Positions 9,425 to 18,844 of a DNA stretch of 44,793 nucleotides are shown piece after piece (within the stretch, counting starts at the first letter, position 1; every line of letters begins with the position of its first letter). This DNA comes from Deltaproteobacteria bacterium. Lineage in GTDB: Bacteria > Myxococcota > JACRCW01 > JAFGSX01. The stretch lies in assembly GCA_016934455.1 (NCBI GenBank), contig JAFGSX010000266.1:1-44793 (forward strand). Direction: 5' to 3'. Both the position numbers and the translations under genes were made by a program. The notes beneath the pieces were generated by a model. That model ran no database searches. It saw only the letters and a list, made by a program, of their open reading frames with translations, and was not told the DNA's origin.

Positions 9425-10612
9425 GTGTCGCATCGACTCGGCCTGGCGTCGACGCCGTTGACCGTGCTCACCACGAGCTATCCGCGCTGGGGCGAGGACT
9501 CCGCCGGCAGCGCGGTCGCCGCGTCGGTGCGCGCGCTGCGCGGCGGCGGTATCCCGGTCGAGGTGATCGCGCCCGAGGATCCCCGGAGATTGCAGCCCGG
9601 GATCGTCCCGTTGCGCTACGCGCCGCTGCGCCGGCTGCAGACGCTCTGCTACGGCGACGGTATCTTGCCCAACCTCAGGTCGCGGCCGGCGCGAGTGGTG
9701 CTGGTGCCCGGGCTGCTCGCCGCGCTGTGGGCCGCGGCCCGACGCCGGCGCGATCGTCCGATCATCGCCCACTGGCTGGTGCCGGGCGGTCTGGCTGCGG
9801 CGCTGGCCGGCGCCGGGCGCGTGGTCGCGGTCGCCCACGGCAGCGACGTGGCGCTGCTCGAGCGCATGCCCGGCGGGCGATCGCTGGCCCGCCTGCTGGC
9901 GGACCGCTGCCTCGCGATCTGCTGCGTCAGCGCCGACCTGGTGCGGCGCGTGGCGGCGCTGGTCGGTGCCGGCTACCGGCCGACCGTACTGCCGCCGGTC
10001 TGCGACTGCGGCGAGCCGATCGAGCGCGCGGCCGCCCGGCGTCAGCTCGATGTCTCGCCGCGACGACCGCTGGTTCTCTTCGTCGGCCGCCTGCTGGAGA
10101 CCAAGGGCGTTGACACCCTGATCGACGCGCTGGCGCCTCTGTCGCCGCGGCCGCTCGCCTGGGTGGCCGGGGAGGGGCCGCTGCGATCGCCGCTGGAGCG
10201 GCGCGCGCGGGCGCTGGGCGTCGAGGTGCGTTTCTTCGGCCAGGTGTCGCCGCGGCAGCGCGCGTCGCTGCTGGCCGCGGCCGACCTCGCGGTGGTGCCG
10301 TCGCGGCCGGACGCCCGCGGCCACGCCGAGGGGTTGCCGGCGGTGGTTCTCGAGGCTATGGCCGCCGGGCGGCCGGTCATCGCCTCGGCCGTGGGTGGCA
10401 TCCCCGAGGTCGTCGAAGACGGCGAGACCGGCTGGCTGGTCGCTCCCGGCGATGCCGCGGCGCTCGCTCGCGCGCTGCGCCGAGCCATCGGCGATCGCAC
10501 GCTGCGCGCGCGGATCGGGCGCAACGCGCGGCGCGCCGCGGCCCGCTGGACGCCGGCGCATCACGCGGCCGCGCTGAGCGCGCTGTTCGGGGCAGGAACG
10601 AGGTCACCGTGA
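9425..10612 (+). CDS. glycosyltransferase, GT4 (GT-B fold)
   Basis: This 395-residue cytoplasmic enzyme is predicted to transfer a sugar from a nucleotide-sugar donor. The N-terminal Rossmann half starts VLTTSYPRWGEDSAG (15-29, the glycine-rich acceptor-side loop) and includes AHGSDV (137-142). The C-terminal half has LFVGRLLETKGVD (218-230, Arg222 and Lys227, the phosphate-contact pair) and the E-x7-E motif EGLPAVVLEAMAAG (Glu302, Glu310), followed by GGIPEVVEDGETGWLV. All catalytic-site landmarks are intact. The start is GTG 9425, 4 bases after the flippase stop, and its TGA overlaps the next glycosyltransferase GTG as GTGA. No family-specific donor or acceptor can be read off. Confidence 0.93.
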   Translation: MSHRLGLASTPLTVLTTSYPRWGEDSAGSAVAASVRALRGGGIPVEVIAPEDPRRLQPGIVPLRYAPLRRLQTLCYGDGILPNLRSRPARVVLVPGLLAALWAAARRRRDRPIIAHWLVPGGLAAALAGAGRVVAVAHGSDVALLERMPGGRSLARLLADRCLAICCVSADLVRRVAALVGAGYRPTVLPPVCDCGEPIERAAARRQLDVSPRRPLVLFVGRLLETKGVDTLIDALAPLSPRPLAWVAGEGPLRSPLERRARALGVEVRFFGQVSPRQRASLLAAADLAVVPSRPDARGHAEGLPAVVLEAMAAGRPVIASAVGGIPEVVEDGETGWLVAPGDAAALARALRRAIGDRTLRARIGRNARRAAARWTPAHHAAALSALFGAGTRSP

Positions 10613-11730
10613 ACACCGTGCTCGTCGTCAGCAAGCCGTTTGGACCTCCCTGGCGCGACAGCTCGAAGAACCTGGCGCGCGAGCTGGTGCGCGCCTGCCG
10701 CGAGGTGCGATTTCGCGCCCTGGCGCCGGTCGGGCAGCGCAGCGCCTGGCCGCAGCTTGCGCTCGAGGGCATCTATCCGGCCGCGGGCCGCCATCAGCCG
10801 GGCGCGACGCAGCAGCTCCGGGTGCTGGCGCGGCTCGCCGCACCGCTGCGGGCCGACCTGGTTCACTTTTTCGCCGCGCCCAATCCGCGCGCGGCGCTGG
10901 CGGCGCGGCTGGTCCTGGGTTGGCGCCGGCGGCGGGCGCCCACGGTGCAGACCCTGTGCAGCCTGCCCGATGAGGACGACGCCCTCGCGGCCGGCTGTTT
11001 TGCCGACGCGGTGGTGGTGCTGTCGCGCCACGCGCTGCGGCGCGTTTGCGACGCCGGGATTCACCAGGCGCGGCGCATCGCGCCGGCCGTGCGCCGGCCT
11101 CCGCCGCTGGACGAGTCGCGTCGGGCCGCGCTGCGGCGGGCGCTCGGCCTCGACGGACAGCCGCTGGTGCTGTGGTCGGGCGATCTGGAGCCGGGGGGCG
11201 GAGCGGCCGATTTTGTCTCGGCGGCGGCGCTCATCCGCGAGCAGCTTCCGGCGGCGCGCTTTGTCCTGGCCGCGCGCCAAAAATCCGCCGCCTCGATCGC
11301 GGCCACCGCCCGTCTGCGCTCTTGGGTCGAGCGGCACGGCCTGCTGCCGTCGATGCGCTGGGTCGGCGAATGCCGGGCCATGCGCGCGCTGCTCGCGGCC
11401 TGCGACGTCCAGGTGCTGACGCCGCGCTCGCTGGCGCGCAAGATGGATTACCCGCTGGTGCTGCTCGAGGGGCTGGCGCGCGGCCTGCCGCTGGTGATCG
11501 GAGATCGGCCGCCGCTGTGCGAGCTGCTCGAGGAGGGGCGCGCCGACGCCGGCCGTCTGGTGCCGGTCGACGATCCAGAGGCGATCGCGCACGCCGTGGT
11601 CGAGCTGGGCGCCGACGCCAGCCAGCTCGTCCGCGCGCGCGAGGCGGCCTGGAGCGCGGCCGCCGACTTCGAGCCGGCCGCGATGGCGCGCGCCTACGCC
11701 GACCTCTACCGCGAGCTGTGGCGCGCGTGA
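10609..11730 (+). CDS. glycosyltransferase, GT4-like, divergent
   Basis: This 373-residue GT-B glycosyltransferase begins at a GTG overlapping the upstream stop. The N-terminus (VLVVSKPFGPPWRDSSKN) is the usual glycine-containing loop, and the C-terminal half has VLWSGDLEPGGGAADFV (187-203) and the donor site MDYPLVLLEGLARGLPLVIG (279-298). The first glutamate of the E-x7-E motif is replaced by Asp280, while the second (Glu287) is kept. The Arg/Lys pair that usually follows the first strand of the C-terminal half is not obvious. It is therefore more divergent than its neighbour, but it probably belongs to the same glycan pathway by position. After its TGA come 112 bases to the next gene. Confidence 0.85.
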   Translation: MNTVLVVSKPFGPPWRDSSKNLARELVRACREVRFRALAPVGQRSAWPQLALEGIYPAAGRHQPGATQQLRVLARLAAPLRADLVHFFAAPNPRAALAARLVLGWRRRRAPTVQTLCSLPDEDDALAAGCFADAVVVLSRHALRRVCDAGIHQARRIAPAVRRPPPLDESRRAALRRALGLDGQPLVLWSGDLEPGGGAADFVSAAALIREQLPAARFVLAARQKSAASIAATARLRSWVERHGLLPSMRWVGECRAMRALLAACDVQVLTPRSLARKMDYPLVLLEGLARGLPLVIGDRPPLCELLEEGRADAGRLVPVDDPEAIAHAVVELGADASQLVRAREAAWSAAADFEPAAMARAYADLYRELWRA

Positions 11731-11842
11731 GCAGCCGGCTCCCGTCGAGAACCGGCGCGGCGCGTTCCGCGGCGCGCTTGCAGAGCCACTGCGCGTCGGT
11801 TAAAAGCACGGCCCTGGCCGCGATGAGCGCGGCGAGAAGAGC

Positions 11843-13762
11843 ATGCTGCGCCGTTCACCGGATACTGCGCTGCGATGGCTCGGGGCTCTCGGCCGCGCGC
11901 TGGCGCTGATCGGTCGCGGCTCGCGCCGCCTCGGCCCGCCGCTCGCCTGGCTGTGGCGCTCGCTGCAGCCGCGGCTCGATCGCTGGTACCTGGCGCTGGC
12001 CGGCGTGTTCCTGGTGATGGAGGTCTGCCAGCTCGCTGTCATCTACACCAAGAGCGAGTTCGATTTCGAGGACGGCATCGTCGCGCTCTTCTTCGCGCGC
12101 AAGATCCTGGTCGACCTTTCGATCTTCAGCGCCGGCAACTTCCTGCTGCTCAAGATCTGCCGCCACTGGCTGCCGGCCGCACTGTTCTCGCTGGTCCATC
12201 TGGCGTTCACCGCCATCGACACCGGCATCTACCTGTGGGGCAACACGCTGTTCGTGCACCACCACGTCGATTTTCTGACCTGGTACGCGCTGCGCGGCTT
12301 CATCGGCCTGCCGTTTCTGGCGATGACCGCGGCCGTGCTCGGCCTGGCCGCGGCGGCCGCCATCCTGCTGCAGCGGATGCGCCTTCTGGTGCGCTGGGGA
12401 TCGATCCTCAAGTGGGCCGCGCTGGCCGTCGCCGGCGTGTTGCTCAACCCCAACGACTACATCTACAAATTCGTCAACGAGTCCGAGCGGCTCGACTACT
12501 ACGTCTTCCGTTTTCGCAACACCCAGCTCGAGTACTCGACCCAGAACACCATGATCAACTTCGTCAACGAGGCCTTCATCAAGAAGGAGCAGCGGCTGGC
12601 GCGCGTCGTCGACAGCGACCAATCGCTGCGGCCCGTCATCGACCGCTATCGGTTGCCGATCGGGCCGCGGCGCTATCCGCCCCTCGACCTCAAACCGTTC
12701 AACAAGATCGTCTTCTTCACCACCGAGTCGCTCTCGCTCGATCTGATCGGCGCCTTCAATTCCAAGCTGCCGCTGGATCCCACGCCGTTTTTTCTCTCGA
12801 CGCCGGCGATCCGCGACCGCACCTTCTCCAACTTCAGGACCACGGCCCAACCCACGCTGCCCGGCCTGTCCGTGCTGTTCACCAGCCACCCCAATTTCGA
12901 GCTGCCGCGCGCTACCGGCTACCGCAATTCGTTTGTCAGGATGCTCCGCGACCGCGGCTACCACACCGTGTTCCTGCGCAGCGCCTCGCGCTACTATGCC
13001 GACGAGAACATCGTGCTCAAGAACTTCGGCTACGACGAGATCGTCGCCCGCGAGGATTTCTACGACCGGCCCGAGATGCGCAAGTACGTCTACGGCTGGG
13101 GGCTCGAGGACCGGCTGCTGTACCAGGAGCTGATCGCGATGCTCGAGCGCAGCGGCGATCGCAAGCTGTTTGTCACCGTGCTCGGCACCGACACCCACCC
13201 GCCGCACGGCCAGGAGCACTACCGCCACCTGCAGTACCCGCCGCTGCCTCCCGAGTTCAGGATGCGCTACGGGCCCGAGGTGGCGCGCTTTCTCAAGGCG
13301 GTCTACTACTTCGACTACGACCTCCGGAATATGGTCGAGACGATCGAGAGACGGGGTCTGCTCAGGGACGATACCCTGCTCATCATCAGCGCCGATCATT
13401 CGTGCCCGTTCAACCACATCGTGCAGGCCCTGCCCGGTTACCCGCGCACTTCGGTCGAGCGCGTGCCGCTGATCTTCCTGACCCCGCAGTCGCTGCCGCC
13501 GACCGATTTTGGACAGCGCAGCTCGCAGCTCGACTTCGCGCCGACGCTGTTTCACCTGCTGGGGCTGCCGATTCCGGCCGGCTGGTGGGGCGAGAGCCTG
13601 TTCTACCCGGGCCGCCGCGATCCGGTGATCGGCTTCGACGCCGGCATGTTCTTCTACGACCTCGACGGCAAGCGCACCGTCCACGATTTCAGCGACCCGG
13701 ACCGGGCCGAGCCCAGGGATCTGTTCGAGTTGTTCAACACCCTCGTCTCCGACGAGCAGTAG
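11843..13762 (+). CDS. membrane sulfatase/LtaS/EptA-like phosphotransferase-fold protein
   Basis: This 639-residue protein has about five N-terminal membrane helices (48-210) and then a large extracytoplasmic alkaline-phosphatase-superfamily domain (about 285-620). This layout is shared by lipoteichoic-acid synthases, phosphoethanolamine transferases and membrane sulfatases. Likely metal and nucleophile residues: FFTTESLSLD (Glu295), FRTTAQPTLPG (Thr333/Thr334, probable nucleophile), GTDTHPPHG (Asp450, His452, His455) and ISADHS (Asp518, His519). It may therefore transfer a phosphate-containing or sulfate group onto a surface glycan or lipid. A ribosome site (GAGAAGA) precedes ATG 11843. It follows the glycosyltransferases and is close to the methyltransferase. 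It is not a typical Gram-positive LTA synthase, because this appears to be a diderm. Confidence 0.88.
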   Translation: MLRRSPDTALRWLGALGRALALIGRGSRRLGPPLAWLWRSLQPRLDRWYLALAGVFLVMEVCQLAVIYTKSEFDFEDGIVALFFARKILVDLSIFSAGNFLLLKICRHWLPAALFSLVHLAFTAIDTGIYLWGNTLFVHHHVDFLTWYALRGFIGLPFLAMTAAVLGLAAAAAILLQRMRLLVRWGSILKWAALAVAGVLLNPNDYIYKFVNESERLDYYVFRFRNTQLEYSTQNTMINFVNEAFIKKEQRLARVVDSDQSLRPVIDRYRLPIGPRRYPPLDLKPFNKIVFFTTESLSLDLIGAFNSKLPLDPTPFFLSTPAIRDRTFSNFRTTAQPTLPGLSVLFTSHPNFELPRATGYRNSFVRMLRDRGYHTVFLRSASRYYADENIVLKNFGYDEIVAREDFYDRPEMRKYVYGWGLEDRLLYQELIAMLERSGDRKLFVTVLGTDTHPPHGQEHYRHLQYPPLPPEFRMRYGPEVARFLKAVYYFDYDLRNMVETIERRGLLRDDTLLIISADHSCPFNHIVQALPGYPRTSVERVPLIFLTPQSLPPTDFGQRSSQLDFAPTLFHLLGLPIPAGWWGESLFYPGRRDPVIGFDAGMFFYDLDGKRTVHDFSDPDRAEPRDLFELFNTLVSDEQ

Positions 13763-13769
13763 CGCCATA

Positions 13770-14489
13770 ATGCGGGCCATGGATCCGACCGCCTACTACG
13801 ACGCCTTTAGCCGCAGCTACGACCGTCGCCGCCGCGTCGGCTACCATGCGCTGGTCGACGACCTCGAGGCAGAGCTGGTCGCGCGCTTCGCGCCGCGCGG
13901 CCTGGTGCTCGACGCTGGCTGCGGCACTGGCCAGATCCTCGAGCGGCTCGGCCGAGCCGGGATCCGCGCCTGCGGCGTCGATCTGTCGAGCGGCATGCTG
14001 CGCCAGGCGCGATCGCGGGCGCCGCTGCTGGTGCGCGGCGATCTGGTCGCGCTGCCGTTCGGCGACGGCCGCTTCGACGCGGTCTGCTGCTTCAAGGTGC
14101 TGGCGCACGTGCCCGAGGTCGGCCGCGCCCTGGCCGAGCTGGGTCGGTTGGTGCGGCCAGGCGGTTTTTTGATCGCCGAGTTCTACAACCCGCACAGCGT
14201 TCGCGGCGCGCTGTGGCGGCTCAAGCGTCCCGGTCGCATCGCCGCCGGCGTCGACGAGCGCGATATCCACCTGCGCTTCGATGCGCCGGCCGCGGCGCGG
14301 CAGTTGCTGCCGCCCGGCTTCGAGCCGGTGACCGCGCGCGGCATCCGGCTGTTGACGCCGTTTGCGCAGGCACTGCGGCTGCCGCTGGTCGGCCCGCTGC
14401 TCGCACGCGCCGAGCGCGTTTTGGCCGACGGCACGCTGGCTGGCCTGGGCAGCTTCTACTGCCTGGTGGCGCAACGCGAGATCCGATGA
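13770..14489 (+). CDS. class I SAM-dependent methyltransferase
   Basis: This 239-residue enzyme has the SAM-binding motif I VLDAGCGTG (46-54), the acidic end of strand two in GVDLSSGML, motif II FDAVCCFKVLAHVPE, and a helix-turn LVRPGGFLIAEFYNP. These are the hallmarks of the Methyltransf_11/25 group. The start is ATG 13770, but an in-frame ATG at 13779 (MDPTAYYDAFSRSYD) matches the usual N-terminus better and I cannot exclude it. A CATAAT at 13766-13771 could be a -10 giving near-leaderless translation from 13779. Its last bases overlap the next start as ATGA. The position in the glycan cluster suggests methylation of a sugar or lipid, which is an inference. Confidence 0.88.
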   Translation: MRAMDPTAYYDAFSRSYDRRRRVGYHALVDDLEAELVARFAPRGLVLDAGCGTGQILERLGRAGIRACGVDLSSGMLRQARSRAPLLVRGDLVALPFGDGRFDAVCCFKVLAHVPEVGRALAELGRLVRPGGFLIAEFYNPHSVRGALWRLKRPGRIAAGVDERDIHLRFDAPAAARQLLPPGFEPVTARGIRLLTPFAQALRLPLVGPLLARAERVLADGTLAGLGSFYCLVAQREIR

Positions 14490-16276
14490 CCGATCCCGGC
14501 CAACTCGAGGCGCCCTTTGCCGCCGATCTCGATCGCCGCGGCCGCTGGCTGCGCCGGCTGGCGGTCGCGCTGCTGGCCGGGGCGCTCAGCGTCGGCTACA
14601 GTTGGACCTTCTTCGGCCGGATCGACAGCACCAGCGGAACGCGCGACTGGGTCTTCTACCAGTCCTCGGCCGAGGTGGTGCGCCGCAGCGTGCTCGAGCA
14701 TCGCCAGTTGCCGCAGTGGGATCCCTGGCGCTGCGGCGGCGCTCCGCTGCTAGCCCACCCGGCGCTCGACGTGGGATCGCCGTGGGGGTTGCTGCAGATC
14801 GGTCTCGGCCCGTCGCTGGCGCTTCGCCTGAGCGTCCTGTTGCACCTCTTCGTCGCGCTGGTCGGGGCCTGGTGGTGGGCGCGGCGCCGCGGGCTGAGCG
14901 CGGTCGGGGCGGCCGGCACCGCGATCGCGTTCGGGTTGTCGGGCTGGTTTGCGGCTACCGTCTCCTGGGGCTTCGCCGCGGCGCTGCCGGCGGCCTACCT
15001 GCCGTTGCTGGTGATCGCCTACGAGCGGTCGCGCCAGCGGCTCGGCGCGGCGCTGGCGGGCGGCGCGGTGCTGGCGCTGATGGTCGTCGAGGGCGGCCTG
15101 GCCATGGCCCAGCTCGGCCTGCTGCTGGTGCTGTGCCTGGCCATCGTCGACGGCTGCGCGGGCTGGCGCCCGGCGCTGCGCTCCCTGGCGAGCCTGGCGC
15201 TGCACGCTGCGGCCGGCGTCGGGCTGGCCGCCTACAAACTGGTGCCGGCCTATCTGCTCGTGCGCGAATGGCCGCTGCCGCCGCCCAAGAGCGACATGCT
15301 GGTGCTCAGCCAAGTGGTCGACATGTTGCTGGGCCGCACCTCCGGCCACTGGGTCGCGGGTTACACCAACGAGCGCTTCCAGTATTTCGCCTACATCGGT
15401 CCGCTGGTGATGGCGGCTGCGCTGTGGGGCCTGTGGCAGGCGCGGCGGCCGCCCTGGGACAAGCTCTACGCGGCGGTCGGGCTGCTGATGCTGGTGGTGC
15501 TCGGCCAGCAGGGCACCTGGATGCCTTATCACTGGCTGGCCAAGGTCGAGGTGCTGCGCTGGGCGACCCTGTATCCGTCGCGCCTGGTCATCGCGGTCGG
15601 TCTGTTGCTGGCGCTGGTGTTCGGGCTGGTGCTCGACCGGCTGCAGTCGCGGCTGCGGCAGCGCTGGCCGCGCTGGCCGTGGCGCGCGCTGGCCGGGCTG
15701 GTGGTCGCGGCGCTGGCCGTCGATCTCGGCCTGGTCGCCCACGGGCACTGGCGCAGCCAGCCCTTTGCCGCCGATCCGATCGCGCGCCAGGCCAATCCGT
15801 TTCATCTGGTGGACGGCGATCGCGGTGCCGGCTACCGCAACCTGCGGGCCAACCAGGGTACGCTGCGCTGTTTTGACCCGTTGCCGATCGCGCCGGCCAG
15901 GGGGCTGCGAACCGGTGTCCAGCCGCAGGTCTGGCTGGCCGAGCCCGAAGCGGGCAGCGTCGAGCTGGAGCAGTTTTCTCCCAACCGCTGGCAGATTCGG
16001 GTGGCACTCGAGCGCGCCGGGGTGATCCTGGTCAACCAGAATTTTGACCGCGGCTGGCACGCGCTCGGCGAGCGCAGCGCCGGCGCGTTCGATCACGAGG
16101 GTCAGCTCGCGATCGAGGCCAGCGCGGGTGAAGGCGTCATCGCGCTCGAGTACCGGACGCCGGGCCTGGTCGAGGGCGCGCTGGCCTTTGCGATCGCCCT
16201 GCTGGCCGTGCTCGGCGCGGCGCTGGCGACCGCCCGCCGGGAAACGCCTGCCGCGAGCACGGTGGTCCCTCCATGA
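14486..16276 (+). CDS. YfhO-like large integral membrane protein
   Basis: This 596-residue protein has about 12 membrane segments. It has the style of the YfhO/GT-C family: an early extracytoplasmic loop WDPWRCGGAPLLAHPALDVG (75-94), then helices, then a C-terminal extracytoplasmic domain (about 490-560) with beta strands before a last helix (560-585). YfhO-type proteins transfer or flip glycosyl groups onto surface polymers in some bacteria, but most members are uncharacterised. The start ATG overlaps the methyltransferase stop (ATGA), and its TGA overlaps the transporter start in the same way. The open frame extends upstream, but that part is a shadow of the methyltransferase. The assignment to this family is by eye. 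Confidence 0.82.
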   Translation: MTDPGQLEAPFAADLDRRGRWLRRLAVALLAGALSVGYSWTFFGRIDSTSGTRDWVFYQSSAEVVRRSVLEHRQLPQWDPWRCGGAPLLAHPALDVGSPWGLLQIGLGPSLALRLSVLLHLFVALVGAWWWARRRGLSAVGAAGTAIAFGLSGWFAATVSWGFAAALPAAYLPLLVIAYERSRQRLGAALAGGAVLALMVVEGGLAMAQLGLLLVLCLAIVDGCAGWRPALRSLASLALHAAAGVGLAAYKLVPAYLLVREWPLPPPKSDMLVLSQVVDMLLGRTSGHWVAGYTNERFQYFAYIGPLVMAAALWGLWQARRPPWDKLYAAVGLLMLVVLGQQGTWMPYHWLAKVEVLRWATLYPSRLVIAVGLLLALVFGLVLDRLQSRLRQRWPRWPWRALAGLVVAALAVDLGLVAHGHWRSQPFAADPIARQANPFHLVDGDRGAGYRNLRANQGTLRCFDPLPIAPARGLRTGVQPQVWLAEPEAGSVELEQFSPNRWQIRVALERAGVILVNQNFDRGWHALGERSAGAFDHEGQLAIEASAGEGVIALEYRTPGLVEGALAFAIALLAVLGAALATARRETPAASTVVPP

Positions 16277-17631
16277 CGACGTGGTCCGACCATCTGCTGG
16301 TGAGGTTTTTTCGCACCGGCGCCGATCGCGAGCGCCTCGGCGACGCGACCGCGATCGCGAGCCGCTACCGCAAGCTCCAGTGGCTGACCTTTGTCGGAGT
16401 CACCGTCGGCTACGGCTTCTTCTACACCACCCGGCTCAGCCTCGCCGTCGCCAAGAAGTCGATGATCGACGCCGGCGTGACCAGCGCCGACCAGCTCGGG
16501 GTGATCGGCTCGGCCCTGCTGTTCGCCTACGCCATCGGCAAGTTTGGCAATGGCTTTCTCGCGGATCGCGCGCACGTCGGCCGCCTGATGTCGGCCGGGT
16601 TGATCGCGTCGGCGCTGGTCAACCTGGCGTTCGGTTACAGCAGCGCGTTCGGAGTGCTGGTGCTGCTGTGGGCGCTCAACGGCTGGTTCCAGTCGCTGGG
16701 AGCCACCCCCAGCGTCGTCAACCTGACCCACTGGTTCAGCCAACGCGAGCGCGGTACCCGCTACTCGATCTGGAGCATCGCGCACAGCCTGGGCGAAGGC
16801 ATGACCTACTTCGCCACCGCGGCGCTGGTGAGCGCCTGCGGCTGGCGCTTTGGCTTCTGGGGGCCGGGGGTGGTCTGCGTCTGCGTCGGCGTAGTCATCG
16901 CCAAGGTGGTTCTCGACCGGCCGTCGGTCTATGGGCTGCCTCCGATCGCCGAGTTCGCGGGCGATCTGAGCGCCACCGCGGCCGGGCCCAAGCCGGAGAT
17001 CGGGGAGCAGCAACTGCAGGTCGTCAAGAACCCCATCGTCTGGTTGCTCGGCCTGGCCAGCGCCACCTTCTACGTCACCCGCTACGGCGTCAATAGCTGG
17101 CTCGTGCTCTACCTGCAGGAGGCCAAGGCCTACGATCTGGTGGCGGCGGGGCTGGGCATGACGGTTTTGGCGATCAGCGGGCTGATCGGCACCGTGCTCG
17201 CCGGCACCATTTCAGACGCGCTGTTCGGAGCGCGGCGCGGCCCGGTGCTGTACTCCTACGGCGCGCTGCTGATCGCGTCGCTGGTGGCGCTTTACCTGGT
17301 GCCGCCGGGCCACGTCTGGCTCGACCGGGCGGCGCTCGCGGCCTGCGGCTTCGCCATCGGCGGTATGCTGGTGTTCATGGGGGGGCTGCTGGTCGTCGAC
17401 ATCTGCCCCAAGCGCGCCACCGGGGCCGCGATGGGAATGATCGGCCTGTTCGCCTACGTGGGAGCTGCGGTGCAGGACGTGGTCAGCGGGATCCTGATCG
17501 AGCGCGGCCGATTCGTCGTCGACGGCGCGGTGAGCCATCACTTTGGCCCGGTCTTCTGTTTCTGGATCTCGGCCGCGGTGGTGTCGCTGGCGCTGGCCGC
17601 GGTGGTCTGGTTCGTCAAGCCGGTGGAGTGA
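16273..17631 (+). CDS. organophosphate:phosphate antiporter family transporter (GlpT/UhpT-like MFS)
   Basis: This 452-residue transporter has about 12 membrane helices. It matches the OPA branch of the major facilitator superfamily: GYGFFYTTRLSLAVAKKSM (47-64) and TRYGVNSWLVLYLQE (269-283), which place Arg54 and Arg270 where GlpT has the two phosphate-binding arginines Arg45 and Arg269. The signature GWFQSLGATP...LTHWFSQRERGTRYS (137-164) is also typical. It probably takes up a phosphorylated sugar or glycerol phosphate in exchange for phosphate; UhpC-like sensors have the same fold. It starts at an ATGA overlap and ends three bases before the aminotransferase. In this cluster it may supply a phosphorylated building block, an inference from position. 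Confidence 0.9.
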   Translation: MTTWSDHLLVRFFRTGADRERLGDATAIASRYRKLQWLTFVGVTVGYGFFYTTRLSLAVAKKSMIDAGVTSADQLGVIGSALLFAYAIGKFGNGFLADRAHVGRLMSAGLIASALVNLAFGYSSAFGVLVLLWALNGWFQSLGATPSVVNLTHWFSQRERGTRYSIWSIAHSLGEGMTYFATAALVSACGWRFGFWGPGVVCVCVGVVIAKVVLDRPSVYGLPPIAEFAGDLSATAAGPKPEIGEQQLQVVKNPIVWLLGLASATFYVTRYGVNSWLVLYLQEAKAYDLVAAGLGMTVLAISGLIGTVLAGTISDALFGARRGPVLYSYGALLIASLVALYLVPPGHVWLDRAALAACGFAIGGMLVFMGGLLVVDICPKRATGAAMGMIGLFAYVGAAVQDVVSGILIERGRFVVDGAVSHHFGPVFCFWISAAVVSLALAAVVWFVKPVE

Positions 17632-17634
17632 GCG

Positions 17635-18801
17635 ATGCGCGAACCGATGACACGCAAGCTGGCGCCCTTTGGCGTCTCGGTCTTCACCGAGTTCACCCGG
17701 CTGGCGCTGGAGCACCAGGCCATCAACCTGGCGCAGGGATTCCCGGACTTCGACGGGCCGGACGCGATCAAGGAGTTCGCCTGCGAGCGGATCCGGCGCG
17801 GCCACAACCAGTACGCGCCGAGCCACGGCGTGGCCGCGCTGCGCCGCGCCATCGCCGCCAAGGTGCAGCGCTGCTACGGCCTCGAGGTCGACGCCGAGGA
17901 CGAGGTCACCGTCTACGCCGGTGCGACCGAGGCGATCTTCTCGTCGCTGGCCGGCCTGATCGAGCCGGGCGACGAGGTAATCCTGTTCGAGCCGGCCTAC
18001 GATTCGTACGCGCCCTCGACGGTGATGGCCGGCGGCACGCCGCGCTACGTCACCCTGCGCTTTCCGGATTTTGCCGTCGACGAGGACGAGCTGCGCGCCG
18101 CCTTCTCGCCGCGCACCAAGGCGATCGTCCTCAACACGCCGATGAACCCGTGCGGCAAGGTGTTCAGCCGAGCCGAGCTGTCGCTGATCGCCGAGCTGTG
18201 CCAGCAGTTCGATTGTTTCGCCGTCACCGACGAGGTCTACGAGCACCTGACCTTCGACGGCGCGTCGCACCTGCCGCTGATCGCGCTGCCCGGCATGCGC
18301 CAGCGGACGGTGATGATCTCGTCGACGGCCAAGACCTTCAGCATGACCGGCTGGAAGGTGGGTTACAGCGTGGCCGGCCCGCGGTTGACGGCGGCGTCGC
18401 GCTCGAGCCACCAGTTCGTCACCTTCTGCACGCCGCCGCCGCTGCAGGAGGCGATGGCGTTCGCCATGGGGCTCGGCGACGAGTACTTCTCCGGGCTGCG
18501 GCAGAGTTACGCCGAGCGGCGAGCGCTGCTGCTCGAGCGGCTGGCGGCGATCGGCTTCGACGTGCGGCCACCGGCCGGGACCTACTATGTCGCGGCCGGG
18601 ATCGGGCCGCTCGGCTTTGACGACGATTATGCTTTTTGCCGCGGCCTGCCGGCCCTGGCCGGGGTCTCCATGATCCCGTTCTCGGCCTTTTACCGGGATC
18701 GCCACGCCGGTCGCGACGTGGTGCGGGTTGCCTTCTGCAAGAGCGGCCCGCTGCTGGAGGAAGCCTGCGTTCGGCTGGGGCGGCTGCCCCGGCGATCGTG
18801 A
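17635..18801 (+). CDS. PLP-dependent aminotransferase, class I/II (methionine/kynurenine aminotransferase-like)
   Basis: This 388-residue enzyme has the fold-type I landmarks: INLAQGFPDFDGP (30-42), YAGATEAIFSSLAGLIEPGD (94-113), NTPMNPCGKVFS (167-178, Asn171), VTDEVYEHL (197-205, Asp199, Tyr202) and SSTAKTFSMTGWKVGY (229-244, pyridoxal-phosphate Lys233), with an arginine near the end (RVAF) binding the substrate carboxylate. The pattern resembles the YbdL / kynurenine aminotransferase group. The usual NPTG at 171 reads NPCG. The start at 17635 is an ATG, 3 bases after the upstream TGA. The reaction is a 2-oxoacid/amino-acid transamination. Its inclusion in the cluster may be for amino-sugar or methionine-related metabolism, but it may also be just a neighbour. 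Confidence 0.92.
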   Translation: MREPMTRKLAPFGVSVFTEFTRLALEHQAINLAQGFPDFDGPDAIKEFACERIRRGHNQYAPSHGVAALRRAIAAKVQRCYGLEVDAEDEVTVYAGATEAIFSSLAGLIEPGDEVILFEPAYDSYAPSTVMAGGTPRYVTLRFPDFAVDEDELRAAFSPRTKAIVLNTPMNPCGKVFSRAELSLIAELCQQFDCFAVTDEVYEHLTFDGASHLPLIALPGMRQRTVMISSTAKTFSMTGWKVGYSVAGPRLTAASRSSHQFVTFCTPPPLQEAMAFAMGLGDEYFSGLRQSYAERRALLLERLAAIGFDVRPPAGTYYVAAGIGPLGFDDDYAFCRGLPALAGVSMIPFSAFYRDRHAGRDVVRVAFCKSGPLLEEACVRLGRLPRRS

Positions 18802-18844
18802 GCCGTCCGCGGCTTCACATCGCGCTCGCCTCGCGGGACGAAGT

